Shown here in pieces: positions 23,461 to 32,496 of a DNA stretch of 45,000 nucleotides (positions are counted from its first letter, which is position 1; each line of letters opens with the position of its first letter). The stretch is from the NCBI RefSeq assembly GCF_000148725.1, contig NZ_GL476310.1, forward strand, positions 493,562-538,561, in the 5' to 3' direction. The stretch comes from Roseibium sp. TrichSKD4. Lineage in GTDB: Bacteria; Pseudomonadota; Alphaproteobacteria; Rhizobiales; Stappiaceae. The notes under the pieces were generated by a model. That model searched no databases. It was not told the DNA's origin and was given only the letters and a program-made list of their open reading frames with translations. The position numbers and the translations under genes are program-made.

Positions 23461-24336
23461 ATGGCGACCCGACAATCTCGGACCCTTGCGCGCTACATGA
23501 TGGCACCAGCTGTCATTCTATTGCTCGGGTGGATGCTCGTTCCCCTGACAATGACATTGTTCTTTTCATTCAAGAAGTACCTGCCTCTTCGCGGAGATTC
23601 ACTTGACAATGGCCTTGAATGGGTCGGCTTTCAGAATTTTGTTCGTTTCATTTCATCCAGTGCGTTTTGGCCGTCCGTTTCCACCACCATCATTATGGTT
23701 GGCGGTGTATTGGTCATTACTGTTGTTCTGGGTGTCTTTCTCGCGATCCTTCTGGATCAACCGCTCTGGGGGCAGGGGCCGTTGCGTATCCTCGTGATCG
23801 CACCGTTTTTCGTGATGCCGACGGTAACGGCGCTGGTCTGGAAGAATATGTTTCTGGACCCGGTAAACGGCCTGTTTGCCCATTTGTGGAAGTTCTTCGG
23901 ATTGGCACCCGTGGAATGGTTGGTCGACTATTCGCTCGGGTCGATCATCATGATCGTGTCCTGGCAATGGTTGCCCTTTGCACTCTCATTCTGATCACTG
24001 CCATCCAGTCACTCGACAGTGACAGCTGGAAGCCGCGAGATGGACGGAGCATCGCCCATTGCACGGTTCTTCTACATCGTGCTGCCACACCTTAGCCGCG
24101 CCATCACGATTGTCATCTTGATCCAGACCATCTTCCTGCTGTCGATCTTTGCAGAGATTTTCGTGACAACCGGAGGCGCTTTCGGTACGCGGACACTGAC
24201 TTACCTGATTTTCCAACGGGTTATCGACAGTCAGAATATTGGGTTGGGGTCTGCAGGTGGTGTCTACGCAATCATACTGGCCAACATTGTTGCCATCTTC
24301 CTGATGCGCATCGTCGGCAAAAACTTGGACAGGTGA
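23461..24336 (+). pseudogene. smoF: Polyol ABC permease (SmoF-type), broken by three 1-nt losses
   Basis: From the ATG at 23461 (strong GGAGGAGG) the frame is normal for 177 residues (membrane helices APAVILLLGWMLVPLTMTL, ILVIAPFFVMPTVTALVW) and then stops at 23994. The missing EAA region can be read by switching frames: LILITAIQSLDS in frame +1, then EAA-type residues in the third frame, and MDGASPIARFFYIVLPHL back in the first frame to the natural end at 24336. One base is missing near 23981, one near 24016 and one near 24038; the sum is three, so the two ends share a frame. Without this protein the transporter cannot work. Confidence 0.85.
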
Positions 24337-24340
24337 CATC

Positions 24341-25171
24341 ATGGCGCGTTCTGTTTCAACACGGCGCAAGGCGCTAAATACCATAATCGCCTGGACCATC
24401 GGACTGATGATCGTCTTTCCGATCCTCTGGACCATCCTGACCAGTTTCAAAACGGAAGCGCAGGCGATCAATGATCCGCCCTTGTTCTTCTTCTTTGACT
24501 GGACTTTGGAGAATTACTCGGTCGTTCAGGAGCGCTCAGATTACATGCGGTTCTTGTGGAACTCCATTATCATTGCCGGTGGTTCAACCCTTCTTGGCAT
24601 TTTGATCGCAGTGCCCGCGGCCTGGTCCATGGCGTTTGTTCCCTCCAAGCGCACGAAGGATATTTTGCTGTGGATGCTATCCACCAAAATGCTCCCGGCA
24701 GTTGGCGTGCTCTATCCGATCTATCTCCTGTTCATCAGCCTTGGTCTACTGGACACGCGTGTTGGCTTGGTCTTGGTCCTGATGCTGATCAACCTCCCGA
24801 TCATCGTGTGGATGCTCTACACCTACTTCAAGGAAATCCCGACGGAAATCCTTGAAGCGGCCCGAATGGATGGTGCAACGCTCAAGGAAGAAATCCTCTA
24901 TGTCCTCACGCCCATGGCGATCCCCGGCATAGCGTCGACCATTCTCTTGAACATTATCCTCGCCTGGAACGAAGCCTTCTGGACACTCAATCTGACGGCA
25001 GCACAGGCAGCGCCGCTGACGGCCTTCATTGCAAGCTACTCCAGCCCTGAGGGTCTCTTCTACGCCAAGCTGAGCGCAGCCTCGACCATGGCTATCGCTC
25101 CGATCCTGATCCTTGGCTGGTTCAGTCAGAAACAACTTGTACGCGGCCTGACATTTGGCGCAGTGAAATAG
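24341..25171 (+). CDS. smoG: Polyol ABC transporter permease (SmoG-type)
   Basis: The 276-residue MalG-like permease has six predicted membrane helices ([19 protein letters not shown] near the start, [18 protein letters not shown] in the middle) and an intact EAA loop, [19 protein letters not shown]. It forms the pore with SmoF. The ATG follows the smoF stop by 4 nt, with AGGTGA upstream. Confidence 0.92.
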   Translation: MARSVSTRRKALNTIIAWTIGLMIVFPILWTILTSFKTEAQAINDPPLFFFFDWTLENYSVVQERSDYMRFLWNSIIIAGGSTLLGILIAVPAAWSMAFVPSKRTKDILLWMLSTKMLPAVGVLYPIYLLFISLGLLDTRVGLVLVLMLINLPIIVWMLYTYFKEIPTEILEAARMDGATLKEEILYVLTPMAIPGIASTILLNIILAWNEAFWTLNLTAAQAAPLTAFIASYSSPEGLFYAKLSAASTMAIAPILILGWFSQKQLVRGLTFGAVK

Positions 25172-25182
25172 GAACCGAAGAC

Positions 25183-26184
25183 ATGGGGCGTATTGTACTC
25201 GACCAAATCACCAAAAGCTTCGGCAGCACGCAGGTTATCCCACCACTGGACCTGACGATCGAAGACGGCGAATTCACCGTCTTCGTTGGTCCATCCGGGT
25301 GCGGAAAATCCACCCTTTTGCGATTGATTGCCGGGCTGGAGGATGTCACCAGCGGGCAGATTTCCATTGATGGTCAGGACGCGACACAGCTTGCTCCTGC
25401 AAAACGTGGCCTGGCGATGGTGTTCCAGTCCTACGCGCTGTACCCGCATATGACGGTTCGCAAGAACATCGCGTTTCCGCTGCGCATGGCGAAGATGGAG
25501 CAATCGGAAATCGACAGGCGTGTAACAGCTGCAGCGGATGTGTTGAACCTGACCGACTATCTTGATCGCCGTCCGGGCCAGTTGTCAGGTGGTCAGCGTC
25601 AACGCGTTGCTATTGGGCGCGCCATTGTTCGCGAGCCGTCCGCTTTCCTGTTCGATGAACCGCTGTCAAATCTGGACGCCGCCTTGCGTGTTGGCATGCG
25701 TCTGGAAATCAGCGAGCTGCACGAGCGCCTGAAAACCACAATGATCTATGTGACCCATGATCAGGTCGAAGCGATGACCATGGCAGACAAGATTGTCGTC
25801 TTGCGCGCTGGGCATATTGAGCAGGTCGGCTCGCCTTTGGAGCTTTATAAAAACCCGCGCAATAAGTTTGTTGCTGGATTTATTGGCTCCCCGAAAATGA
25901 ACTTCATTGAAGGGGAAGAAGCGAAGCGCCACAACGCTCATGCCATTGGGGTGCGTCCGGAACACATTGAAGTTTCGGAATCTGGCGGCGACTGGACCGG
26001 TGTTGTCGGGGTGTCCGAGCATCTGGGCTCTGACACATTCTTCCACATACACGACACAGGCCTTGCAGACACGATAACGGTGCGCGCAGGTGGGGAAGTG
26101 GGCTTTCGCCATGGCGACCGCGTACACCTGACGCCGCGTTCAGATGTCATTCACAAATTCGACGCTCAAGGCCTTCGTCTATGA
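25183..26184 (+). CDS. smoK: Polyol ABC transporter ATPase (SmoK/MalK-type)
   Basis: The 333-residue ATPase has Walker [11 protein letters not shown]-loop [10 protein letters not shown], signature LSGGQRQR, Walker B AFLFDEP and H-loop VTHDQ, then the MalK-type C-terminal OB domain ([13 protein letters not shown]). It drives polyol uptake. Its stop overlaps the start of the next gene by 4 nt. Confidence 0.92.
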   Translation: MGRIVLDQITKSFGSTQVIPPLDLTIEDGEFTVFVGPSGCGKSTLLRLIAGLEDVTSGQISIDGQDATQLAPAKRGLAMVFQSYALYPHMTVRKNIAFPLRMAKMEQSEIDRRVTAAADVLNLTDYLDRRPGQLSGGQRQRVAIGRAIVREPSAFLFDEPLSNLDAALRVGMRLEISELHERLKTTMIYVTHDQVEAMTMADKIVVLRAGHIEQVGSPLELYKNPRNKFVAGFIGSPKMNFIEGEEAKRHNAHAIGVRPEHIEVSESGGDWTGVVGVSEHLGSDTFFHIHDTGLADTITVRAGGEVGFRHGDRVHLTPRSDVIHKFDAQGLRL

Positions 26185-26954
26185 CGCGGCTTGCCGGGAA
26201 AAACGCTCTGATTACAGGTGCTGCCCGCGGCATCGGGTTGGCGTTTGCAAAGGCCTATGTCCAGGAAGGTGCCCGCGTCGCTATCGCTGACATTAATGTG
26301 GAGCTCGCGCGGGAAGCGGCAGAAGAGATTGGTGCTAGCGCCATCGCCGTGGAGATGGATGTAACTGATCAGACCAGCATTGATGCTGCGGTTTCCGCCA
26401 CCGTAGAAGCCTTCGGGCAGATCGATATTCTGATCAACAACGCAGCTTTATTTACAGCAGCTCCGATCACTGAGATCACGCAAGAAGACTATCAGCGGGT
26501 CTTTGATATTAATGTCTCCGGAACGCTTTTCACTCTGCAGGCTGTCGCGCGGCACATGATCGACAAGGGTGTTCGCGGACGCATCATCAACATGGCCAGT
26601 CAGGCCGGACGGCGCGGAGAACCGCTTGTCGCTGTTTATTGCGCAACCAAGGCGGCCGTTATCAGCCTGACGCAGTCAGCTGCTCTCAATCTGATTGAAT
26701 ACGGCATCAACGTGAACGCGATAGCGCCGGGTGTTGTCGATGGCGAGCACTGGGATGGTGTGGACGCGTTCTTTGCCAAATACGAAAACAAGGCGCCCGG
26801 TCAAAAGAAGCGGGAAGTCGGGGAAAGCGTTCCATTTGGACGAATGGGACGCCCGGACGACCTTACAGGAATGGCCGTGTTTCTGGCGAGTGCGGATGCC
26901 GAATACATCCTCGCGCAATGCTACAACGTCGATGGCGGACAATGGATGAGCTGA
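26181..26954 (+). CDS. smoS: Sorbitol dehydrogenase, short-chain type (SmoS)
   Basis: The 257-residue SDR has the cofactor motif [11 protein letters not shown], the catalytic Ser in [11 protein letters not shown] and YCATK. The C-terminus ([24 protein letters not shown]) matches SmoS-type D-sorbitol (D-glucitol) dehydrogenases that make fructose with NAD. Position between the transporter ATPase and a mannitol dehydrogenase supports this role. Confidence 0.9.
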   Translation: MTRLAGKNALITGAARGIGLAFAKAYVQEGARVAIADINVELAREAAEEIGASAIAVEMDVTDQTSIDAAVSATVEAFGQIDILINNAALFTAAPITEITQEDYQRVFDINVSGTLFTLQAVARHMIDKGVRGRIINMASQAGRRGEPLVAVYCATKAAVISLTQSAALNLIEYGINVNAIAPGVVDGEHWDGVDAFFAKYENKAPGQKKREVGESVPFGRMGRPDDLTGMAVFLASADAEYILAQCYNVDGGQWMS

Positions 26955-26956
26955 TC

Positions 26957-28447
26957 ATGGCAGAAAACAGCAGATCAAGTCTGACGCGCCTAACAGACAC
27001 AGCGTTGGGCGGCCTGAATGAAGCGATCAAGCGCCCAAGCTACGTTCGAGCTGCATTAAAGCCCGGTATCGTTCACATCGGGGTTGGGAATTTTCATCGG
27101 GCACACCAAGCTTGGTACTTGCACAAGCTGATGGAGCAGGGGCTTGCTCACGACTGGGCAATCCTCGGAGCCGGCGTTCGAGCAAGCGATGCCGCGATGC
27201 GCGCTCGGTTGCTTGCTCAAGATTGCCTGACCACATTGATCGAATTGGATCCGAACGGCTCGTCTGCCGAGGTGGTGGGATCAATGATCAATTACCTGCC
27301 GGTGGAGGAGAGTAATGCGGTATTGATTGCCGCCATGTCGGATCCCGCTATCCGAATTGTCTCTCTGACAATCACCGAGGGGGGATATTTTCAAACCTCA
27401 ACCGGGGCATTTAATGCGGACCACCCGGACGTCGCACATGATGTTGCCCATCCAAATGAACCGCGCACAGCATTCGGTGCAATTGTTGCGTCCTTAAAGG
27501 CCAGACGTATGTCTGGAGCGGGGCCATTTACTGTTCTTAGCTGCGACAACCTGCAGGGCAACGGCGATATTCTGCGTCAAACTGTGGTGGGTCTGGCACG
27601 CTTGATGGATGCAGATTTGGCAAACTGGATCGATCAATCTGCGACTTTCCCGAACTCCATGGTGGATTGCATAGTCCCGGCGACCGGTGAAACCGAACTG
27701 GCGCTTGCCCGATCATTTGGCGTTGAGGATCAGGCTCCGGTCACTCACGAAAACTTCCGCCAATGGGTGATTGAAGATGCGTTTTGCGCAGGTCGCCCGC
27801 CGCTCGAACAAGCTGGCGTGACGCTAACGGACGATGTTCATGCTTATGAGAGCATGAAAATCCGCATTTTGAACGGTGGGCACCAGTTGCTGGCCAATGC
27901 AGGTGAAATTCTGGCGCTACCTACCATCGCTTCCTGTATGGACCATTCTGGCGTTTCCGCGTTCTTCCGCAAAGTGCAGCTGGAAGAAATCTTGCCGCAT
28001 GTAAAGCCCGTTCCGGGAATGGAACCAGATCACTATCTGTCGCTGATTGAGCAGCGCTTTTCCAATCCCAAAATTCATGACACGACCCGCCGCGTTGCCT
28101 TTGACGGATCGTCGCGTCATGCCGGTTTTCTCATTCCGACAATACGCGAAGCCGTTGAGGTCGGTGCGTCTGTAGAGGGTTTGGCTTTAGCACAGGCACT
28201 TTGGGCGAGAATGTGCGCAGGATCGCGTGAAGATGGCTCAACTATTGAACCCAATGACCCACATTGGGATGTGCTTACTCAAACAGCACTGTCAGCGCGC
28301 GATGAGCCTATTGCCTGGCTTAAACAAAGCTACTACGGCGGACTTTCAGAAACTTCCAGATTTACGGAAGCCTTCGACCGCTGGCTTAGGGCCCTTTGGC
28401 AAGAGGGCTGCGACGCGACGCTCAAAGCATATGTTTTAGGTGGTTAG
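26957..28447 (+). CDS. mtlK: Mannitol 2-dehydrogenase, long-chain type
   Basis: The 496-residue protein is a polyol-specific long-chain dehydrogenase: N-terminal Rossmann domain with IVHIGVGNFHRAHQAWY, the central FTVLSCDNLQGNG and PNSMVDCIVPAT segments, and the catalytic Lys in SMKIRILNGGHQLLAN. It oxidises mannitol to fructose with NAD. The ATG at 26957 begins 2 nt after the SmoS stop; an earlier in-frame start within smoS is unlikely. Last gene of the operon. Confidence 0.93.
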   Translation: MAENSRSSLTRLTDTALGGLNEAIKRPSYVRAALKPGIVHIGVGNFHRAHQAWYLHKLMEQGLAHDWAILGAGVRASDAAMRARLLAQDCLTTLIELDPNGSSAEVVGSMINYLPVEESNAVLIAAMSDPAIRIVSLTITEGGYFQTSTGAFNADHPDVAHDVAHPNEPRTAFGAIVASLKARRMSGAGPFTVLSCDNLQGNGDILRQTVVGLARLMDADLANWIDQSATFPNSMVDCIVPATGETELALARSFGVEDQAPVTHENFRQWVIEDAFCAGRPPLEQAGVTLTDDVHAYESMKIRILNGGHQLLANAGEILALPTIASCMDHSGVSAFFRKVQLEEILPHVKPVPGMEPDHYLSLIEQRFSNPKIHDTTRRVAFDGSSRHAGFLIPTIREAVEVGASVEGLALAQALWARMCAGSREDGSTIEPNDPHWDVLTQTALSARDEPIAWLKQSYYGGLSETSRFTEAFDRWLRALWQEGCDATLKAYVLGG

Positions 28448-28450
28448 GGC

Positions 28451-28482
28451 CAGGCCCATTTCATTCAAATTAATGTGGCCTG
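28451..28482. terminator. Stem-loop between convergent mtlK and the decarboxylase-like gene
   Basis: CAGGCC and CAT pair with ATG and GGCCTG around a 13-nt loop with a single bulge. It lies directly behind the mtlK stop; the T-run is poor on both strands, so it is a weak terminator at best. Confidence 0.4.
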
Positions 28483-28495
28483 ACCTTAGCTCGAC

Positions 28496-28876
28496 CTATT
28501 GGGATTCGACTTCAGCAAATACCTTCTTTGCAGCACGGAAGCACTCCAGTCCCTGAGGCACACCGCAATAGATCGCTATAACGTGGATAATGGCGCGGAC
28601 TTCTTCCTTCGTCACTCCGTTATTAATGGCACCGCGGCAATGAAGTTCCCACTCCTGCATCTTGCCAAGCGCACCGATCATGGAGAGGTTCATCATGGAC
28701 CGTGTTTTTGCATCAATTGCCTCATCGCCCCAGCCGAAGCCCCAGCACCACGCGGTCATGGCCTCTTGAAAAGGCAATGTGAAATCATCAGCAGCGCCCA
28801 AGCTTTTTTCAACATACTCAGCGCCCAGCGTTGCCTTGCGCTGAGCCAACCCTTTTTTAAACAGATCCTGATCCAT
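28496..28876 (-). CDS. Carboxymuconolactone decarboxylase-family protein
   Basis: The 126-residue protein has the CMD/AhpD helical core: FTLPFQEAMTAWCWGFGWGD, then the family hallmark RSMMNLSMIGALGKMQEWELHC and GVTKEEVRAIIHVIAIYCG. Members include the protocatechuate-pathway decarboxylase and AhpD-like thiol enzymes; the exact reaction cannot be fixed. ATG at 28876 with GAGGTG upstream is preferred to the GTG at 28885, which overlaps the stop of the aldehyde dehydrogenase fragment, so the two formed an operon. Confidence 0.8.
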   Translation of the reverse strand: MDQDLFKKGLAQRKATLGAEYVEKSLGAADDFTLPFQEAMTAWCWGFGWGDEAIDAKTRSMMNLSMIGALGKMQEWELHCRGAINNGVTKEEVRAIIHVIAIYCGVPQGLECFRAAKKVFAEVESQ

Positions 28877-28881
28877 GGTGT

Positions 28882-29212
28882 TCACCTCAGCTTGATTGCA
28901 ACGTTTTTGGTTTGCACATAATTCATCAGGGCTTCACGCCCCTTCTCCCGGCCATAACCGGACTTCCCAAAGCCACCGAACGGGGTTTCGACCCCGCCCG
29001 CGTACCATTCATTGACAAAGACCTGCCCCGCTCGCAGCTTCTGGCTGGCACGCATGGCGCGATCAATATCTTTGGTGAAAACGCCGGCAACAAGACCATA
29101 AGGCGTGCCATTGGCTATCTCGATTGCTTCGGCTTCATCCTTGAACCTGAGAACGGACAGCACTGGTCCAAAAACCTCATCATGGGCAATTGTTGTGTCT
29201 TTGGTCACATCG
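28882..29212 (-). pseudogene. C-terminal stub of an aldehyde dehydrogenase
   Basis: About 110 residues remain (DVTKDTTIAHDEVFGPVLSVLRF ... in part), including EVFGPVLSV, NGTPYGLVAGVFTKD and the final TPFGGFGKSGYGREKG of NAD(P)-dependent aldehyde dehydrogenases. The catalytic Cys and Glu and the Rossmann domain are missing. The frame runs without a start into the IS21-family end at 29213, which is the cause of the truncation. Confidence 0.85.
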
Positions 29213-29284
29213 TGTTGATTTTCACTGAGAACTGACCCGGTATTTTCACCGAGAATTGACCCACCTTTAGTTATGCGTCGTGGT

Positions 29285-30076
29285 CTATGACGCGGTCAAT
29301 GTTGGGGTCTCCTTTCTAGTTTTCTTTGTATCCTTGGAACTGGCTTTGAAGCGGTAGCTGTCGTTGCCTGTTTCCAAGATGTGGCAGCGGTGCGTGAGGC
29401 GGTCTAAGAGAGCGGTGGTCATCTTTGCATCTGTGAAGACCTGCGCCCATTCTGAGAAGCTACGGTTGGTTGTGATGATGACGCTTGTGCGCTCGTAGAG
29501 CTTGCTGAGCAGGTGAAAGAGCAGCGCCCCACCTGATGAACTGAACGGCAGGTAACCGAGCTCATCCAGGATGACCAAGTCGACTTTGGTCAGCATATCA
29601 GCGATTTTCCCAGCCTTGCCAATCGCTTTTTCTTGCTCCAGTGCATTGACCAGCTCCACTGTTGAGAAGAACCGAACCTTGCGCCTGTGGTGTTCGATCG
29701 CCTGAACGCCGATTGCTGTGGCGGTGTGGCTTTTGCCCGTGCCGGGCCCACCGATCAGAACGACATTCTCGGTGTTTTCGATGAACTCACACCGGTGTAA
29801 CTGCCGGACTTTCGCTTCGTTAATTTCACTGGACGCAAAATCAAAGCCGGTGAGGTCTTTGTATGCAGGGAAGCGGGCGACCTTTGTGTGGTAAGCGATG
29901 GATCGAACCTCTCGTTCCGCCATTTCAGCCTTGAGCAGCTGTGATAACATCGGGGTCGCGGCTTCAAAGGCTGGGGCACCTTGGGCGACCAGGTCTTCGA
30001 CGGCATTTGCCATGCCATAGAGCTTGAGGCTGCGCAGCATGATGACGATAGAGGCTCCGGCTGGGTCATGACGCAT
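29285..30076 (-). CDS. istB: IS21-family helper ATPase IstB
   Basis: The 263-residue DnaC-like AAA+ protein has Walker [12 protein letters not shown], Walker B LVILDELG, and the arginine region [14 protein letters not shown]. It assembles on target DNA and stimulates IstA. Start overlaps the istA end by 11 nt. Confidence 0.93.
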   Translation of the reverse strand: MRHDPAGASIVIMLRSLKLYGMANAVEDLVAQGAPAFEAATPMLSQLLKAEMAEREVRSIAYHTKVARFPAYKDLTGFDFASSEINEAKVRQLHRCEFIENTENVVLIGGPGTGKSHTATAIGVQAIEHHRRKVRFFSTVELVNALEQEKAIGKAGKIADMLTKVDLVILDELGYLPFSSSGGALLFHLLSKLYERTSVIITTNRSFSEWAQVFTDAKMTTALLDRLTHRCHILETGNDSYRFKASSKDTKKTRKETPTLTAS

Positions 30077-31595
30077 GGCGCTTCTCCCCAGCCTGTCTCA
30101 GGCCATCGTAACGATTTAGATTTGCCTCGGGCGTGGTTTGCAATGCCAAGGCGTCCGGTGGGTCGACTTCTGGATGTTCCGTCGGCTTACGGTCGATCAA
30201 CCGGTGTAGAAGGTTCAGGATATGCGTCTTGGTTGGCACACCCGCTTCCAGCGCCTTGTCCACGGCGCGTAACACGTCCTCTTCGTTATGCTGCAGAACC
30301 AATGAGAGGATGTCGACCATTTCCCTGTCACCCCCCTCCTTGCGTAACATGCGTTCCTGCAGCCGTTGGAAGGCTTCCGGCATCTCGGTGAAGGGCGCGC
30401 CATTGCGAAGGGCGCCAGGTTTGCGCTGAATGACAGCAAGATAGTGCCGCCAGTCATAAACAACCTTGCCTGATTTGCGGCAGGACCGATCAATGAGCCG
30501 TGCATGTTCACAAACTGTTTGCCCTTCGGCCACAACGACCAGTCGGTCAGGGTAGACATGCAGGCTGACACGGCGGTTCGCAAAGCTGGCGGGCACGCTA
30601 TACCTGTTGCGTTCGAATGTGATCAGGCATGTGGGAGACACTCGCTTGCTATGTTCGATAAATCCATCGAAGGCCGGCGGCAGAGCCATCAGCATTGGCT
30701 TCTCAGCTTTCCACACATCGGCGAGAGACCCCGGCAAGGCTTTGTGCGGCGTCTCCGCCCAAAGGGCGATGCACCGATCTTCAAGCCATTGGTTCAGTTC
30801 AGCCAGATCTGCAAGGACGGGCATGACCTGCCAAAGCCGATTGCGCGCGTCCTGGACGTTCTTCTCGACCTGGCCTTTCTCCCAACCTGAAGCCGGATTG
30901 CAGAACTCAGGCTCAAAGACGTAGTGGCTAGCCATCGCCTTGAAACGGACGTTGATGTCCCGCTGCTTGCCTTTGCCGACGCGATCAACCGCTGTCTTCA
31001 TATTGTCATAGATCCCTCGGCCAGGAACGCCGCCAAACACGCGGAACGCGTGCCAATGGGCGTCAAACAGCATCTCGTGCGTTTGCAGCAGGTAAGCCCG
31101 GACCAAAAACGCCCGACTGTGTGACAACTTGATATGCGCGACCTGAAGCTTCAGTCGCTCGCCGCCAATATTGGCCCAGTCTTCACTCCAATCAAACTGG
31201 AAAGCTTCGCCGGGCTGGAAGATCAGAGGCACAAATGTGCCGCGCCCTGTCGTCTGTTCCGCCCGCTGCCGGTCCGCACGCCACGCACGGACAAAGGCCG
31301 CCACACGTTCATAGGAGCCATCATACCCTAACTGCACCAGATCCACGTGCATCTGTTTGACGGTTCGACGCTCTTTGCGCGACTTGCGCGTCTGGGCCAC
31401 AAGCCAAGAAGACAAACGGTCCGCATACGGATCAAGTTTGGTTGGTCGCGGCGGGGTTTTGAACTTCGGCTCAACAATGCCCTCGCGCAGATACTTCTTC
31501 ACCGTGTTGCGAGATAAACCCGTGCGACGGGAAATCTCTCTGATTGGCATTTTGTCACGCAATGCCCAGCGTCGAATGACACTCAAAAATCCCAT
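30066..31595 (-). CDS. istA: IS21-family transposase IstA
   Basis: The 509-residue transposase has an N-terminal HTH ([22 protein letters not shown]), a DDE core with [10 protein letters not shown], the [10 protein letters not shown] segment and the Glu in [12 protein letters not shown], then a beta-barrel C-terminus. GGAG lies 8 nt before the ATG at 31595, which is preferred to the ATG at 31646. Confidence 0.93.
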   Translation of the reverse strand: MGFLSVIRRWALRDKMPIREISRRTGLSRNTVKKYLREGIVEPKFKTPPRPTKLDPYADRLSSWLVAQTRKSRKERRTVKQMHVDLVQLGYDGSYERVAAFVRAWRADRQRAEQTTGRGTFVPLIFQPGEAFQFDWSEDWANIGGERLKLQVAHIKLSHSRAFLVRAYLLQTHEMLFDAHWHAFRVFGGVPGRGIYDNMKTAVDRVGKGKQRDINVRFKAMASHYVFEPEFCNPASGWEKGQVEKNVQDARNRLWQVMPVLADLAELNQWLEDRCIALWAETPHKALPGSLADVWKAEKPMLMALPPAFDGFIEHSKRVSPTCLITFERNRYSVPASFANRRVSLHVYPDRLVVVAEGQTVCEHARLIDRSCRKSGKVVYDWRHYLAVIQRKPGALRNGAPFTEMPEAFQRLQERMLRKEGGDREMVDILSLVLQHNEEDVLRAVDKALEAGVPTKTHILNLLHRLIDRKPTEHPEVDPPDALALQTTPEANLNRYDGLRQAGEKRHAS

Positions 31596-31708
31596 GTCGA
31601 TCACTCCATATCCCCCGAGCCAAAAACGTCGGGGTAGTGTGTTCACATGGGTCAGTTCTCAGTAACAATTTATGGGGCCACCGGGTCAGTTCTCAGTGAA
31701 AATCAACA

Positions 31709-32495
31709 CTGGCTGTCCAGTTTACGGACACAAAGCAGTACTTCGTGTCTGAGGCCAGTGTTTACCGGTTGCTGAAAGCCCATGACCTCATCACCAGTCC
31801 GGCCTTTATCGTGGTCAAGGCAGCTGACGAGTTCAAGAACAAGACCACAGCGCCCAATGAGCTGTGGCAGACAGACTTCACCTATCTGAAGGTTATTGGC
31901 TGGGGTTGGTTTTACCTGTCAACAATCCTTGATGATTACAGCCGCTATGTCATCGCGTGGAAGCTGTGTACGACGATGTTGGCCAGTGATGTCACGGATA
32001 CGTTGGAACTGGCCTTACAGGCTTCAGGCTGTAATCAGGCCAGTGTCCGCCACCGGCCAAGACTGTTGTCGGACAATGGGTCAAGTTACTTCGCCGGTGA
32101 GCTGGCCGACTGGCTCGACGACAAAGGCATGGACCATGTGCGTGGAGCCCCATACCACCCCCAAACGCAGGGCAAGATCGAAAGATGGCATCAGACCTTG
32201 AAAAACCGGATCCTTCTGGAGAACTACTTCCTGCCCGGTGACCTCAAAGCCCAAATAAGCAAGTTCATCAGCCACTACAATCATCACCGATATCACGAGA
32301 GCTTGAAGAACCTCACACCCGCTGACGTCTACTTCGGGCGCGGCGAACAAATCCTGCGCAAACGAGAAAGGATCAAACAAAGCACCATCGAACAACGCCG
32401 CTTGCAACACCGCAAACAGGCCGCCTAATATCGACAAACAGATGAGCCAGATACTCCCTTAAACAAAACTCATATCTGTCCAAAAATCCCTGACG
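31709..32495 (+). mobile_element. 5'-truncated copy 2 of the 11.2-kb IS
   Basis: From CTGGCTGTCC to TGACG this 787-nt stretch matches copy 1 (11929-12715) with no difference that I can see. Left end and orfA are missing, cut at the IS21-family right end. The right end is intact and joins the sensor kinase fragment. Confidence 0.9.
31745..32428 (+). pseudogene. Truncated IS transposase OrfB
   Basis: The last 227 or so residues of the OrfB at 11668-12648 are repeated exactly, including the three catalytic acidic residues, but the N-terminal HTH and the orfA gene are absent, so it cannot act alone. Confidence 0.9.
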
Positions 32496-32496
32496 A

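Larger units (their letters stand above)
29213..31708 (-). mobile_element. IS21-family insertion sequence, complete
   Basis: The 2.5-kb element has inverted ends beginning TGTTGATTTTCACTGAGAAC; each end has a second, inner copy of the GAGAA(C/T)TGACCC motif, as usual for the multiple transposase sites of IS21. It carries istA and istB. The left flank is an aldehyde dehydrogenase, the right flank the inside of another IS, and no target duplication is present, so a deletion or recombination took place at one end. Confidence 0.92.

Noticed and set aside
11217-32495. A composite transposon made of the two IS copies
   Set aside because: The right copy is only half an IS, there is no target duplication, and the enclosed genes look chromosomal; recombination is the better explanation.
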